From assembly GCA_028275075.1 (NCBI GenBank), contig JAQCNK010000102.1:1-9700 (forward strand): 9,700 nucleotides of DNA. Reading direction: 5' to 3'. Both the position numbers and the translations under genes were made by a program. A model generated the notes under the pieces. The model searched no databases, was not told the origin of the DNA, and worked only from the letters and a program-made list of their open reading frames with translations. Source of the stretch: Haloarcula sp. Its GTDB lineage: Archaea > Halobacteriota > Halobacteria > Halobacteriales > Haloarculaceae. Shown in pieces: positions 1-7,448 of this stretch (positions are counted from its first letter, which is position 1; each line of letters begins with the position of its first letter).

Positions 1-929
1 TTGCACTGGCCGGCTGTACCCAGGGCGAAGACACGAGCGAGGGGTTCTCAGGCAGTATCCGTATTACCGGAAGTAGTACCGTCTTCCCGATTTCGCAAGC
101 AGTCAGCGAACTGTTCAAGGAAGACCACCCGGACGTGAGCTTCCAAATCAGCCCGGACGGTAGCTCCGCTGGGTTCTCGAACTTCTTCATCCCGGGTGAG
201 TCGGACCTCAACAACGCCAGCCGACCGATCACCGAAAGCGAGAAAGAGACGATCGCCGACAAGGACTTCGAGGCCCTCGAGTTCCAGCTCGCACAGGACG
301 CACTTGCGGTCGTCGTCAACAACGAGAACGATTGGCTCGGGGACGGACTGACCTTCGAGCAGCTCGAAGCCATCTGGACGCCCGACAACAAGGCCACGCA
401 GTGGTCGGATGTCAACGATAGCTGGCCGGACGAAGATATCGAACTCTACGGACCGGCGACGACCTCAGGGACGTTCGACTACTTCACTGAGGAGATACTG
501 GGCGAGAAGGGGCGGATTCGAAGCGACTTCCAGGGCACCGAGCAGGACAACACCATCGCATCGGGTGTCAAGGGGAGCAAGTACGCGATAGGATATCTCC
601 CGTTCCACTACTACACCAAGAACTCCGGGGACACCCAGGCAGTTGCACTTTCGGAGTCCGGCGACAACTACGTCGAACCGAGTCTCGATGCGGCCTCCAG
701 TGGCGAGTATCCGTTTGCCCGCCCCCTGTTCACCTACGCGAACAGTACGAAACTCGAGAACAACGAGCACGTCCAGGCGTTCCTCCAGTTCCTCATCGAG
801 AAATCGGGTGACAAATCGCTTATCGCCGACGAGATCGGCTACGTCCAGAATTCGGACGAGAAGGTCCAGAGCGATCTGGATACGCTCAAAGAGTACACTG
901 GCGGTAGCCTGCCACTGACGAGCACCTAA
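1..929 (+). CDS. pstS: Phosphate ABC transporter substrate-binding lipoprotein PstS (5' truncated)
   Basis: Binds phosphate outside the cell and delivers it to the PstCA channel. The reading frame is open from base 3, so the true start lies before the window; the first in-frame GTG, at 135, is internal. The first visible codons read A-L-A-G-C (Cys at 15-17), a lipobox, so the mature protein begins here as a membrane-anchored lipoprotein and only the signal peptide is missing. Phosphate-contact segments typical of PstS are present in order: GSST (69-80), SRPI (219-230) and TSGT (462-473). About 308 residues are visible, a normal mature length for the family. The protein is rich in Asp and Glu, as expected for a secreted haloarchaeal protein. 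It is the first gene of the pst cluster, followed after 55 bp by pstC. Its promoter is outside the window, so phosphate control cannot be judged. The family call is secure; which of several possible paralogues it is remains unknown. Confidence 0.95.
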   Translation, partial: ALAGCTQGEDTSEGFSGSIRITGSSTVFPISQAVSELFKEDHPDVSFQISPDGSSAGFSNFFIPGESDLNNASRPITESEKETIADKDFEALEFQLAQDALAVVVNNENDWLGDGLTFEQLEAIWTPDNKATQWSDVNDSWPDEDIELYGPATTSGTFDYFTEEILGEKGRIRSDFQGTEQDNTIASGVKGSKYAIGYLPFHYYTKNSGDTQAVALSESGDNYVEPSLDAASSGEYPFARPLFTYANSTKLENNEHVQAFLQFLIEKSGDKSLIADEIGYVQNSDEKVQSDLDTLKEYTGGSLPLTST

Positions 930-942
930 CCTGAGCGCAATC

Positions 943-963
943 CGCTATCTATATTCGTCTATA
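943..963 (+). promoter_or_regulatory. AT-rich TATA-like stretch in the pstS-pstC gap
   Basis: The 55-bp gap between pstS and pstC contains TCTATA twice (948-953 and 958-963), 10 bp apart, in otherwise GC-rich DNA. The first copy lies 32-37 nt before the pstC ATG, a distance that would give a short-leader haloarchaeal transcript. It may be an internal promoter allowing pstCAB to be expressed apart from pstS, or simply an AT-rich spacer or processing site. There is no experimental support. Confidence 0.25.
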
Positions 964-984
964 ACCACCACGCCAATTCAGGAA

Positions 985-1917
985 ATGAGCGACAGAGAGA
1001 TGACCACCCTCCAGCGCGACGGGGTCGCCGTCACGAAAGAGCGGCTGTACCGTCTGTTGCTGGCCGGATGTGCGGCCCTGACGCTGGCTGTAACGAGCGG
1101 GATAATCATCGCGCTTCTCGGCGGGACCGTCTCGTTCTTCAGTGAGGTGTCTATCGTCGCGTACCTGACCGGGACCGAGTGGAGCCCGGTAATCAATGGC
1201 AAATTCGGTGTGTTGCCGCTGCTAAGCGGCACCCTGGTTATCACCGTCGTTTCGGCGGTCGTCGCACTCCCCATCGGGCTCTCGATTGCAGTCTATCTCA
1301 GCGAGTACGCGACGCCGAAGGTCAGGTCGGTGCTCAAACCAGCCCTGGAGATACTGGCCGCGATACCGACTGTGGTCTATGGCTACTTCGCGCTCGTCTA
1401 TGTCACGCCGTTCCTCGACGATGTGCTTCCCCTCGATTTCGGAACGTTTAACGCACTTTCTGCCGGTGTCGCCGTCGGCCTCGTCATTATCCCGATGGTC
1501 TCTTCTATCAGCGAGGACGCGATCAGTTCGGTTCCCGACAGCCTCCGGAACGCTGCCTATGGCCTCGGGTCGACGAAGTTTGACGTCTCGACGAAAGTGG
1601 TCGTCCCTGCTGCGACCTCCGGTATCGTCTCCTCGTACGTCCTCGCACTCTCACGGGCGATCGGTGAGACGATGATTGTCGTGATTGCTGCCGGGCTGAG
1701 TCCCAAGATGCCGTTCTTCCCTGACGTCCTCAAGAACCTGACCAATTCTGTCCAGACGATTACGTCCGGGATAGTTCAGGTCGCGGGCGCGGAGAACGCA
1801 TCGGGCGTCTTGCTCAATGCCATGTTCGCCCTCGGTATGACGTTGTTCGTCCTGACACTCACCATGAACATATTGGCAGAGGCAGTGCGACGGCGCTATC
1901 GGGAGGAGTACAGCTGA
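985..1917 (+). CDS. pstC: Phosphate ABC transporter permease PstC
   Basis: One of the two membrane subunits that form the phosphate channel with PstA. The protein has 310 residues, a usual length for PstC. Hydrophobic segments suitable for membrane helices lie near residues 23-46, 78-105, 121-140, 155-175, 216-238 and 278-300. The ABC-permease coupling loop that contacts PstB is at about 177-214 (EDAISSVPDSLRNAAYGLGS then a VVVP-x-A segment), followed by the family-typical SRAIGET (223-229). The ATG at 985 gives a short charged cytoplasmic N-terminus before helix 1; an alternative ATG at 1000 (Met6) would change little. No good Shine-Dalgarno sequence precedes it. The stop codon overlaps the pstA start by one base (TGATG at 1915-1919), showing tight coupling. 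PstC is preferred over PstA because of gene order and because the next gene has better PstA features. Confidence 0.95.
   Translation: MSDREMTTLQRDGVAVTKERLYRLLLAGCAALTLAVTSGIIIALLGGTVSFFSEVSIVAYLTGTEWSPVINGKFGVLPLLSGTLVITVVSAVVALPIGLSIAVYLSEYATPKVRSVLKPALEILAAIPTVVYGYFALVYVTPFLDDVLPLDFGTFNALSAGVAVGLVIIPMVSSISEDAISSVPDSLRNAAYGLGSTKFDVSTKVVVPAATSGIVSSYVLALSRAIGETMIVVIAAGLSPKMPFFPDVLKNLTNSVQTITSGIVQVAGAENASGVLLNAMFALGMTLFVLTLTMNILAEAVRRRYREEYS
1902..1908 (+). promoter_or_regulatory. Shine-Dalgarno sequence for pstA inside pstC
   Basis: GGAGGAG lies in the last codons of pstC, about 10 nt before the pstA ATG at 1917. It complements the haloarchaeal 16S 3' end and supports the ATG that overlaps the pstC stop, fixing the PstA start and implying coupled translation. 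Confidence 0.7.
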
Positions 1918-3560
1918 TGGCCGCGGAGACAGACCCCACGTTCGATGGCGGGTCAGAACTCCGGCGGCGCAAACTGCTCGGGCAGGTCTTCGAGGGGGTG
2001 CTCGTCGCGTCCACGCTCGTCGGCGTGCTGGCGCTGGTGGCCCTGTTCGTGCTTATCGGTAACGACGCGCTCGGCCCGGCCGAGGCCGACGCGTCCTGGT
2101 TCCTCCTGTACTTCGTGACACTGGTCGCACCGACCAGCGTGTACACACTGTTGGTCCGCCGCGACGAGGTCGCCTCGTCGATAAACGGACTGTCCTTTGC
2201 GACCGTCTTCGGTTCGCTCATTGGCTCCGCAGTCGTCTACGTTGTCGTTGATTCCGTCCGGCCACACGACGTCGCTATCTATCTCGTGGTCGGGTCGCTG
2301 TTCCCGGCTCTCGTACTCGCCTACAATCGTATTACCGGGGGGAGTCACTACACCGGACCAGCGCTCCCGGTGTCGATCCTCTTCGGGCTCGTGAGTGCGC
2401 GAATACTGTATCCATTCATAATCCCGGTAATCTCTATCGTCGCCGACTGGATACTGTTCGTCGTCGTGGTGACGGGTCCCGTCGCTGCGGGGCTCGGATT
2501 GTTCGTCACGTCGCGCTGGTCACGTCGGTACGGGGCCGTAACTGCGGTGGCAGTCCTCGGTGCCACACTGGCGACCGCTGGCGTCGCTATCACGCAGGGT
2601 ATCGACCCGGCGCTGTCGGTGGTACTGGTCTCCGTTGTGGCCGGGCCGGTAGCTGTGGTCTCGCTCGATACGTTCAAGCGACGGGAGACCGGCCGGTACG
2701 GGCTTCTCGGCCCCTGGCTCCTCATCGGTGGCATCGTCGCCGGTGCGTGGCTGGAACGGCAGCTCGGTATCGAGGGACTCGAGACGTGGCTGACACCGAC
2801 GCTACTGCTCAACTCGTGGTCGAGCTTCCGCCCCGAACAGGCCGGCATATATCCACAGCTGGTCGGCTCAGTTCTGGTCGTCGGGACGATGGCGGTGCTC
2901 TCGTTCCCTGTCGGTGTCGGTGCCGCGATATACCTAGAAGAGTACGCCCCGTCGACGGGCTGGCGCGGTCGGCTGGCGACAGCGCTTGACGTCAATATCT
3001 CGAACCTCGCCGGTGTCCCGTCGGTCGTCTACGGGCTGCTCGGACTGGCGCTGTTCCAGAACTTCTTCGGCGTCGCCCCGTGGCTCCCCCGGGCGCTCGG
3101 ACTCAAACCGTCGCTCGTGATTGCCGCTGCAGCCACGCTCGGGCTCCTCATCCTCCCGATCGTAATCGTCTCCTCACAGGAGGCGCTCCGGTCGGTCCCG
3201 GACGAACTCCGGCAGGGGTCCTATGGCTTGGGTGCGAGCCGGTGGCAGACGATTCGGAACGTCGTGTTGCCGGAAGCGGTACCAGGTATCCTCACCGGGA
3301 TGATACTGGCGCTTGGCAGAGCTATCGGCGAAACCGCGCCGCTGGTAATCATCGGTGTCGCGACGACGACGTACTCCGCACCCGAAGGGGTGTTCGGGAG
3401 CGCGGCCGCGCTGCCGCTACAGATATTCGCCTCAGCTGCCAACTCTATCCCTGAGTACAGGACCGGTGTGGTCGCGGCTGCCTCAGTGATACTGCTGGCG
3501 ACGATGCTGATAATGAATTCGACGGCCATCCTAATCCGGAATCGATACGAAAATAACTGA
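1917..3560 (+). CDS. pstA: Phosphate ABC transporter permease PstA with long N-terminal membrane extension
   Basis: Second channel subunit of the phosphate transporter. At 547 residues it is nearly twice the length of a bacterial PstA (about 280-300). The conserved permease core occupies roughly 305-540: helix pairs from 312, a YLEEYAP segment (339-345), [12 protein letters not shown] (366-377), the coupling loop at about 422-457 ([20 protein letters not shown] then VVLPEA) and [10 protein letters not shown] (467-476). Residues 1-300 are an added, strongly hydrophobic region with segments near 26-47, 61-80, 93-112, 118-136, 150-170, 176-197, 205-226, 233-251 and 262-277. The extension is continuous with the core, with no stop or frame change. 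From memory, long PstA proteins of this type occur in other haloarchaea, so it is likely a lineage feature. The role of the extension is unknown. The start is supported by the Shine-Dalgarno sequence at 1902-1908. Confidence 0.93.
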   Translation: MAAETDPTFDGGSELRRRKLLGQVFEGVLVASTLVGVLALVALFVLIGNDALGPAEADASWFLLYFVTLVAPTSVYTLLVRRDEVASSINGLSFATVFGSLIGSAVVYVVVDSVRPHDVAIYLVVGSLFPALVLAYNRITGGSHYTGPALPVSILFGLVSARILYPFIIPVISIVADWILFVVVVTGPVAAGLGLFVTSRWSRRYGAVTAVAVLGATLATAGVAITQGIDPALSVVLVSVVAGPVAVVSLDTFKRRETGRYGLLGPWLLIGGIVAGAWLERQLGIEGLETWLTPTLLLNSWSSFRPEQAGIYPQLVGSVLVVGTMAVLSFPVGVGAAIYLEEYAPSTGWRGRLATALDVNISNLAGVPSVVYGLLGLALFQNFFGVAPWLPRALGLKPSLVIAAAATLGLLILPIVIVSSQEALRSVPDELRQGSYGLGASRWQTIRNVVLPEAVPGILTGMILALGRAIGETAPLVIIGVATTTYSAPEGVFGSAAALPLQIFASAANSIPEYRTGVVAAASVILLATMLIMNSTAILIRNRYENN

Positions 3561-3567
3561 ACCAACC

Positions 3568-4416
3568 ATGAGTGAAACTAATATGAGCGAACAGACAGAG
3601 ACGACATCCTCGACGGCGGCACAACGCCCCGAGGTGAACACCGAGTCCTCGGGCGGCCAGTTCGAGGGCAAGACCGTCCTCGAGTCCCGTGACCTCGACG
3701 TGTACTATGGCGAGACACAGGCGTTGCAGGACGTTTCGCTCCAGATACCGGAAAAACAGGTTACGGCGATGATCGGCCCGTCGGGCTGTGGGAAGTCTAC
3801 CTTCCTCCGGTGTCTCAACCGGATGAACGATCTTGTCGACACCGCCCACATCGAGGGCGACGTGTTCTTCAACGGGAAGAACATCTACGCCGACGACGTC
3901 GAGTCGGTCGCGCTCCGGCGACGTATCGGGATGGTGTTCCAGCATCCCAACCCCTTCCCCAAAACTATCTACGACAACGTCGCGTACGGCCTCCGCGTCC
4001 AGAACAACGAAGTCACCGACGATATCATCGAGGACTCGCTCCGCCGAGCAGCACTCTGGGACGAGGTCAAAGACCAACTCGACACGTCGGCTCTGGACCT
4101 CTCCGGCGGACAACAGCAACGTCTCTGTATCGCCCGCGCCATCGCCGTCGACCCGGATGTCATCCTGATGGACGAGCCGGCCTCCGCGCTCGACCCCATC
4201 GCGACATCCAAGATCGAGGACCTCATCGAGGAACTCGCCGAGGAGTACACTGTCGTCATCGTCACGCACAATATGCAACAGGCCGCCCGCATCTCTGACA
4301 AGACGGCTGTCTTCCTCACCGGTGGGGAGCTGGTGGAGTTCGACGACACCAACAAGATTTTCGAGAACCCCGAAAACCAGCGCGTCGAGGATTACATCAC
4401 CGGGAAGTTCGGCTAA
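3568..4416 (+). CDS. pstB: Phosphate ABC transporter ATP-binding protein PstB
   Basis: Cytoplasmic ATPase that powers phosphate import through PstC and PstA. All nucleotide-binding parts are intact in 282 residues: Walker [10 protein letters not shown] (70-78), Q-loop Gln125, signature LSGGQQQR (178-185), Walker B VILMDEP (198-204) and the H-loop His234. The segments [11 protein letters not shown] (79-89) and FQHPNPFP (124-131) are characteristic of PstB among ABC ATPases. About 35 residues of polar, poorly conserved sequence precede the domain. The ATG at 3568 is used, 7 nt after the pstA stop; a second in-frame ATG at 3583 (Met6) is equally possible because neither has a clear Shine-Dalgarno sequence. 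It is the last pst gene here; no phoU follows, which is unusual for a pst cluster. Confidence 0.96.
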   Translation: MSETNMSEQTETTSSTAAQRPEVNTESSGGQFEGKTVLESRDLDVYYGETQALQDVSLQIPEKQVTAMIGPSGCGKSTFLRCLNRMNDLVDTAHIEGDVFFNGKNIYADDVESVALRRRIGMVFQHPNPFPKTIYDNVAYGLRVQNNEVTDDIIEDSLRRAALWDEVKDQLDTSALDLSGGQQQRLCIARAIAVDPDVILMDEPASALDPIATSKIEDLIEELAEEYTVVIVTHNMQQAARISDKTAVFLTGGELVEFDDTNKIFENPENQRVEDYITGKFG

Positions 4417-4454
4417 CTTTCGCATACTACCATTTGAAACGACTCACACACCGA

Positions 4455-4473
4455 CCGCACGACAGCAGTGCGG
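4455..4473 (+). terminator. Small hairpin after pstB
   Basis: CCGCAC (4455-4460) and GTGCGG (4468-4473) form a perfect 6-bp stem with a 7-nt loop, 38 nt after the pstB stop. There is no T tract after it, so it is not a classical terminator. It may stabilise the 3' end of the pst transcript or be chance in GC-rich DNA. Confidence 0.3.
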
Positions 4474-4499
4474 CCAGATGTGCACTAACGTTCAATAGC

Positions 4500-4582
4500 T
4501 ATACGGGTCGACAGAAGCCCTGATAGATATTCGCCGGGGTCTGGCGAGCCGAATTCTATCAATCGTTCTGTCGACCCGTATA
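4500..4582. repeat. 83-nt long hairpin bounded by a perfect 17-bp inverted repeat
   Basis: TATACGGGTCGACAGAA at 4500-4516 is exactly the reverse complement of 4566-4582. Inside the 49-nt spacer further pairs line up: TGATAG (4521-4526) with CTATCA (4556-4561), and TCGCC (4531-4535) with GGCGA (4543-4547) around a 7-nt loop. The whole element can therefore fold as one long interrupted hairpin of 17, 6 and 5 bp. It lies 84 nt after the pstB stop and ends 117 nt before the kinase start. It could be a 3' UTR structure of the pst mRNA, a small RNA, or a short non-coding mobile element with terminal inverted repeats. No clean target duplication is seen at its ends. The pairing is directly visible; the role is open. 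Confidence 0.8.
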
Positions 4583-4656
4583 CTGTAGCGTCGCCGTCGC
4601 TTGCTGTTCTCCACGCATACCATCGCATAACACTCTCTGTAATCGACGCCGCATCG

Positions 4657-4667
4657 AATTTAAATAG
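4657..4667 (+). promoter_or_regulatory. TATA box for the histidine kinase operon
   Basis: ATTTAAATAG contains a TTTAAATA element at 4659-4666, matching the haloarchaeal TATA consensus, 34-41 nt before the ATG at 4700. Transcription about 25 nt downstream would leave a leader of roughly 10 nt, typical of haloarchaea. It is the most AT-rich spot in the gap, and its position places the long hairpin at 4500-4582 outside the kinase transcript. Confidence 0.6.
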
Positions 4668-4699
4668 CCGAAGCAGAATAGATAGGTAGTACACAACAG

Positions 4700-6769
4700 A
4701 TGCCCGACGATGTCTTTGAACGTATTTTTGAAACGACGGCGGCCGGAATTGCGATACATGAACCGAATACAGCACGCCTGAAACACGTCAATACTGCCTA
4801 CGCTGATGCGTTCGGGTATTCCCCATCAGAACTCGAAGGTTCGGTACTTACAGATCTTGCCACAAATGGGCAAACAGCAGTTTCAGCAGCTACTGAACGT
4901 GCTCTCCATGACGAGCCAGAAGAGGTCGAACTGCTCATTTCTGACGACAATTCGACAGTACAACTAACCCTCGAACTTGCTAACGTCTCCGTCGATGGTC
5001 AGTCGCGACTGCTGTCAACAGTCCGCTCAGCGACGGAATACGAATCCCAGACAGCACTTGAACCCTCGGAACGGCGGTTGGAAGTCGCTTTAAGAGGAAC
5101 CGACACGGGTGTTTGGGAATGGAACCTGACAACTGATGAGGTTATCTGGACAGAGAGTATGGAACAACTGTTCGGAATAGAACCCGGAACCTTCCCTGGT
5201 ACCTACGAAGCTTTCACCGAGTATATCCACCCCGAGGACCTCCCGGAGGTACAGCGTGCTGTCGAAACCGCAGTTGAAGAAGGCACACGGTTACAGACTG
5301 AATATCGCATCGAGCGCGACGATGGCTCTCGGCGGTGGGTACACGCCCGTGGCGAACTCAATGAGACAGCGGATGGACCGGGGCGTATGACCGGTATTGT
5401 GACCGATATTACCGATCGGAAACGGGGTGAGATGGCGCTCCGTCAACAGGAACACCATTACAAAAAATTAGTTGAACGGCTTCCCGAAGCACACTACACA
5501 ATCAATGAGCGGTGGGAAATAACGTTCTGCAATGCGGCGGTTGCAGACCGCCTCGGGATGTCTGTTGAAGATATCGAGGGGAACCAACTGTGGGACGTGC
5601 AACCGGGAGCCAAGGGCACTGTCGTCGAGAGCAGCTTTCGCAACGTGATGGAGACCGGTGAACCGGTCAACTTCCAGTACGAGTACGGTGACAATATGGT
5701 TCGTATCCAAGCATATCCGTACAAGGACGGTGTTGCCGCCGTCTCGACCGACATCTCTGATCAGCGGGAAGCACTGTTACATATTCTCGACAACACACCG
5801 ATTATGCTGTATCGGTTTGACAGCGATGGGATCTTTCAGGACGTGCGTGGTCAGATCGTGTCGCGGCTCGGCATTGAACCGGCTGACATCCTCGGCGAAT
5901 CCATCTTCGAAGTGTATGCCGGCCATGAGGATATTATCACTGCCGCGCGGCGCGCTCTCAATGGCGAATCGTTCCGGCATACAATCACGCTCGGCAATGT
6001 AATGCTCGAAACAAACTACACCCCCGTGTACGAGGATGGCGAGGTAACAAGTGTTATCGGGGTCTCGATGGACGTAACCGAAACACACCAACAGCGTGAG
6101 CGAATGGAGTTTTTCCACTCGATTCTTCGCCACGACGTGCTGAACGGCATGACTGTTATCAAAATGCGCGGACAGCTACTTGCCAACGAACTCGAAGGAG
6201 ACCAGCAGCGACATGCCCAGACGATCGTTGACTATTGTGACACGACGACAGAGGTCACACAACGTGTCCGGAGAGTTATTGAGACGCTCACAACGCCTGA
6301 CGAGGAGCAAGCGCTGGCACCAGTTGATGTCGCAGCAATACTGAAGCGAAAACACGCACAGCTGGCCAACGCGTATCCCAACGTAGAGTTCGCCACGAGT
6401 ATTCCGGCTAATATCAGCGTTAAGGCAGATGAACTGTTAGCGGATGTGCTCGGAAATATCCTCACAAACAGTATCGAACACAACGACCCCGAGACACTAC
6501 ATGTTGACATCTCCGTTGAGTGCACCGGCGATACGGTCCAGATACGTATTGCTGACGACGGCGTTGGCATCACAGATGAACGGAAAGAAACAGTGTTTCG
6601 GCGTGGTGAGACCTCTCACGCCAAGGAAACAGGTTCCGGATTCGGTCTCTTCTTTGTCGACGTTATGATAGAGAAGTACGGCGGAACGATCTGGGTCAGA
6701 GACAGTGCATCCGGTGGTGCGTGTTTTGATATCGAACTCTCTGCAGCGGCCGAGAGCTACCCACAGTAA
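4700..6769 (+). CDS. Soluble multi-PAS sensor histidine kinase
   Basis: Autophosphorylating sensor kinase expected to signal to the response regulator encoded next. The 689 residues contain no membrane helix or signal peptide, so it senses inside the cell. Four PAS-type segments can be recognised: about 3-108, 125-240 (the clearest, a PAS_3-like fold ending in GIVTDITDRKRGE), 252-355 (ending VAAVSTDISDQRE) and 356-462 (ending VIGVSMDVTETHQQ). The kinase core follows: H-box FHSILRHDVLNGM with phosphoacceptor His478, N-box LGNILTNSIEHN (584-595, key Asn590), G1 box IADDGVGI (617-624) and G2 box GSGFGLFF (645-652). All catalytic motifs look intact. The start at 4700 follows a TATA box at a suitable distance. 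Codon third positions are richer in A/T than in pst or the right-hand genes. No ligand or cofactor can be read from the PAS domains; the first is the weakest call. It lies 37 bp before the regulator gene and is likely co-transcribed. Confidence 0.93.
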   Translation: MPDDVFERIFETTAAGIAIHEPNTARLKHVNTAYADAFGYSPSELEGSVLTDLATNGQTAVSAATERALHDEPEEVELLISDDNSTVQLTLELANVSVDGQSRLLSTVRSATEYESQTALEPSERRLEVALRGTDTGVWEWNLTTDEVIWTESMEQLFGIEPGTFPGTYEAFTEYIHPEDLPEVQRAVETAVEEGTRLQTEYRIERDDGSRRWVHARGELNETADGPGRMTGIVTDITDRKRGEMALRQQEHHYKKLVERLPEAHYTINERWEITFCNAAVADRLGMSVEDIEGNQLWDVQPGAKGTVVESSFRNVMETGEPVNFQYEYGDNMVRIQAYPYKDGVAAVSTDISDQREALLHILDNTPIMLYRFDSDGIFQDVRGQIVSRLGIEPADILGESIFEVYAGHEDIITAARRALNGESFRHTITLGNVMLETNYTPVYEDGEVTSVIGVSMDVTETHQQRERMEFFHSILRHDVLNGMTVIKMRGQLLANELEGDQQRHAQTIVDYCDTTTEVTQRVRRVIETLTTPDEEQALAPVDVAAILKRKHAQLANAYPNVEFATSIPANISVKADELLADVLGNILTNSIEHNDPETLHVDISVECTGDTVQIRIADDGVGITDERKETVFRRGETSHAKETGSGFGLFFVDVMIEKYGGTIWVRDSASGGACFDIELSAAAESYPQ

Positions 6770-6806
6770 GTATAATGCGCCGTCCTAACGAACTGTAGGG
6801 TACCAG

Positions 6807-7448
6807 ATGACAGAACAGGGAAAGCCGGTCGTGCTCATCGCCGAGGACGAACAGTCAGTGGCGGAGGGGTACGAACTTTGGCTCGGCGATCAGTACGAGA
6901 CCAGATTGGCTTCCGACGGCCAGGAAGCACTCGATATTGTCGACGACACTGTGGATGTAGTCCTCTTAGATCGGATGATGCCGGAACGATCCGGAAAAGA
7001 GGTGCTGAGGATCATCCGCGAGGAGGGTATCGACTGTCGCGTCGCGATGGTGACTGCGGTTGAACCGGACTTCGACGTGATAGAAATGGGGTTTGACGCA
7101 TACATAACGAAACCTCCCGAACGCCAGGAGCTGTTTGACACGATCGACCAGCTATTAAACCGGGCGACGGTCAGTGACGCGTTTCAGACGTACTACTCCT
7201 TGATGGCACGAAAGGGGGTAATTCAAACCCAAAAGACCGACGCGGAACTCGCCGACAACGAGGACTATCAGGAACTGCTTGATCGTATCGAGACGATGCG
7301 TGAGACAGTCAATGACGGACTCGGTGATATGGAGTCGGAGATTGGGTTCGTCAGCGCTGTCCGGGAAGTTGAAGGGGAAATGGATAGCGACGACGATACT
7401 GAACTGGATGCAACTGATGATTCCGACTTGGAGGGCGGGACCCAATGA
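6807..7448 (+). CDS. Response regulator with REC and HalX domains
   Basis: Receives phosphate from a histidine kinase, most likely the one encoded just upstream. Residues 7-118 are a receiver domain: acidic pocket Glu13/Asp14, phosphoacceptor Asp55 (VVLLDRMMPERSG), switch Thr83 and conserved Lys102 (YITKPP). Residues about 120-185 (TYYSLMARKGVIQTQKT, then ELADNEDYQELLDRI) match the HalX domain, a helical, probably coiled output region described from haloarchaeal regulators, whose function is not established. The last 25 residues form a strongly acidic tail. There is no helix-turn-helix, so direct DNA binding is not indicated. The ATG at 6807 has only a weak upstream GGG; TATAAT at 6771-6776 might allow a separate transcript. 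The stop overlaps the start of the next gene by 4 nt, which suggests that the RecA-like protein is its functional partner. Confidence 0.92.
   Translation: MTEQGKPVVLIAEDEQSVAEGYELWLGDQYETRLASDGQEALDIVDDTVDVVLLDRMMPERSGKEVLRIIREEGIDCRVAMVTAVEPDFDVIEMGFDAYITKPPERQELFDTIDQLLNRATVSDAFQTYYSLMARKGVIQTQKTDAELADNEDYQELLDRIETMRETVNDGLGDMESEIGFVSAVREVEGEMDSDDDTELDATDDSDLEGGTQ
7430..7435 (+). promoter_or_regulatory. Shine-Dalgarno sequence for the RecA-like gene
   Basis: GGAGGG near the end of the regulator gene lies about 10 nt before the ATG at 7445. With the ATGA overlap (7445-7448) it fixes this start and supports coupled translation of the two proteins. Confidence 0.65.

Noticed and set aside
930..984. 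CCTGA (930-934) and TCAGG (978-982) as a hairpin between pstS and pstC
   Set aside because: Only 5 bp with a 43-nt loop; expected by chance.
3445..4425. Open frame of 326 codons on the minus strand opposite pstB
   Set aside because: It is the complement of a clear PstB gene in GC-rich DNA, where stop codons are rare; the product is Leu/Val/Asp-rich with no recognisable domain.
4491..4592. Target-site duplication around the 17-bp inverted repeat
   Set aside because: TAGC occurs on both sides (4496-4499 and 4586-4589) but at unequal distances from the arms, so it is not a clean duplication; insertion is not proven.
4485..4786. Two minus-strand frames (96 and 75 codons) across the gap before the kinase
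   Set aside because: They run through the inverted repeat and into the kinase gene, have non-acidic composition and no recognisable family.
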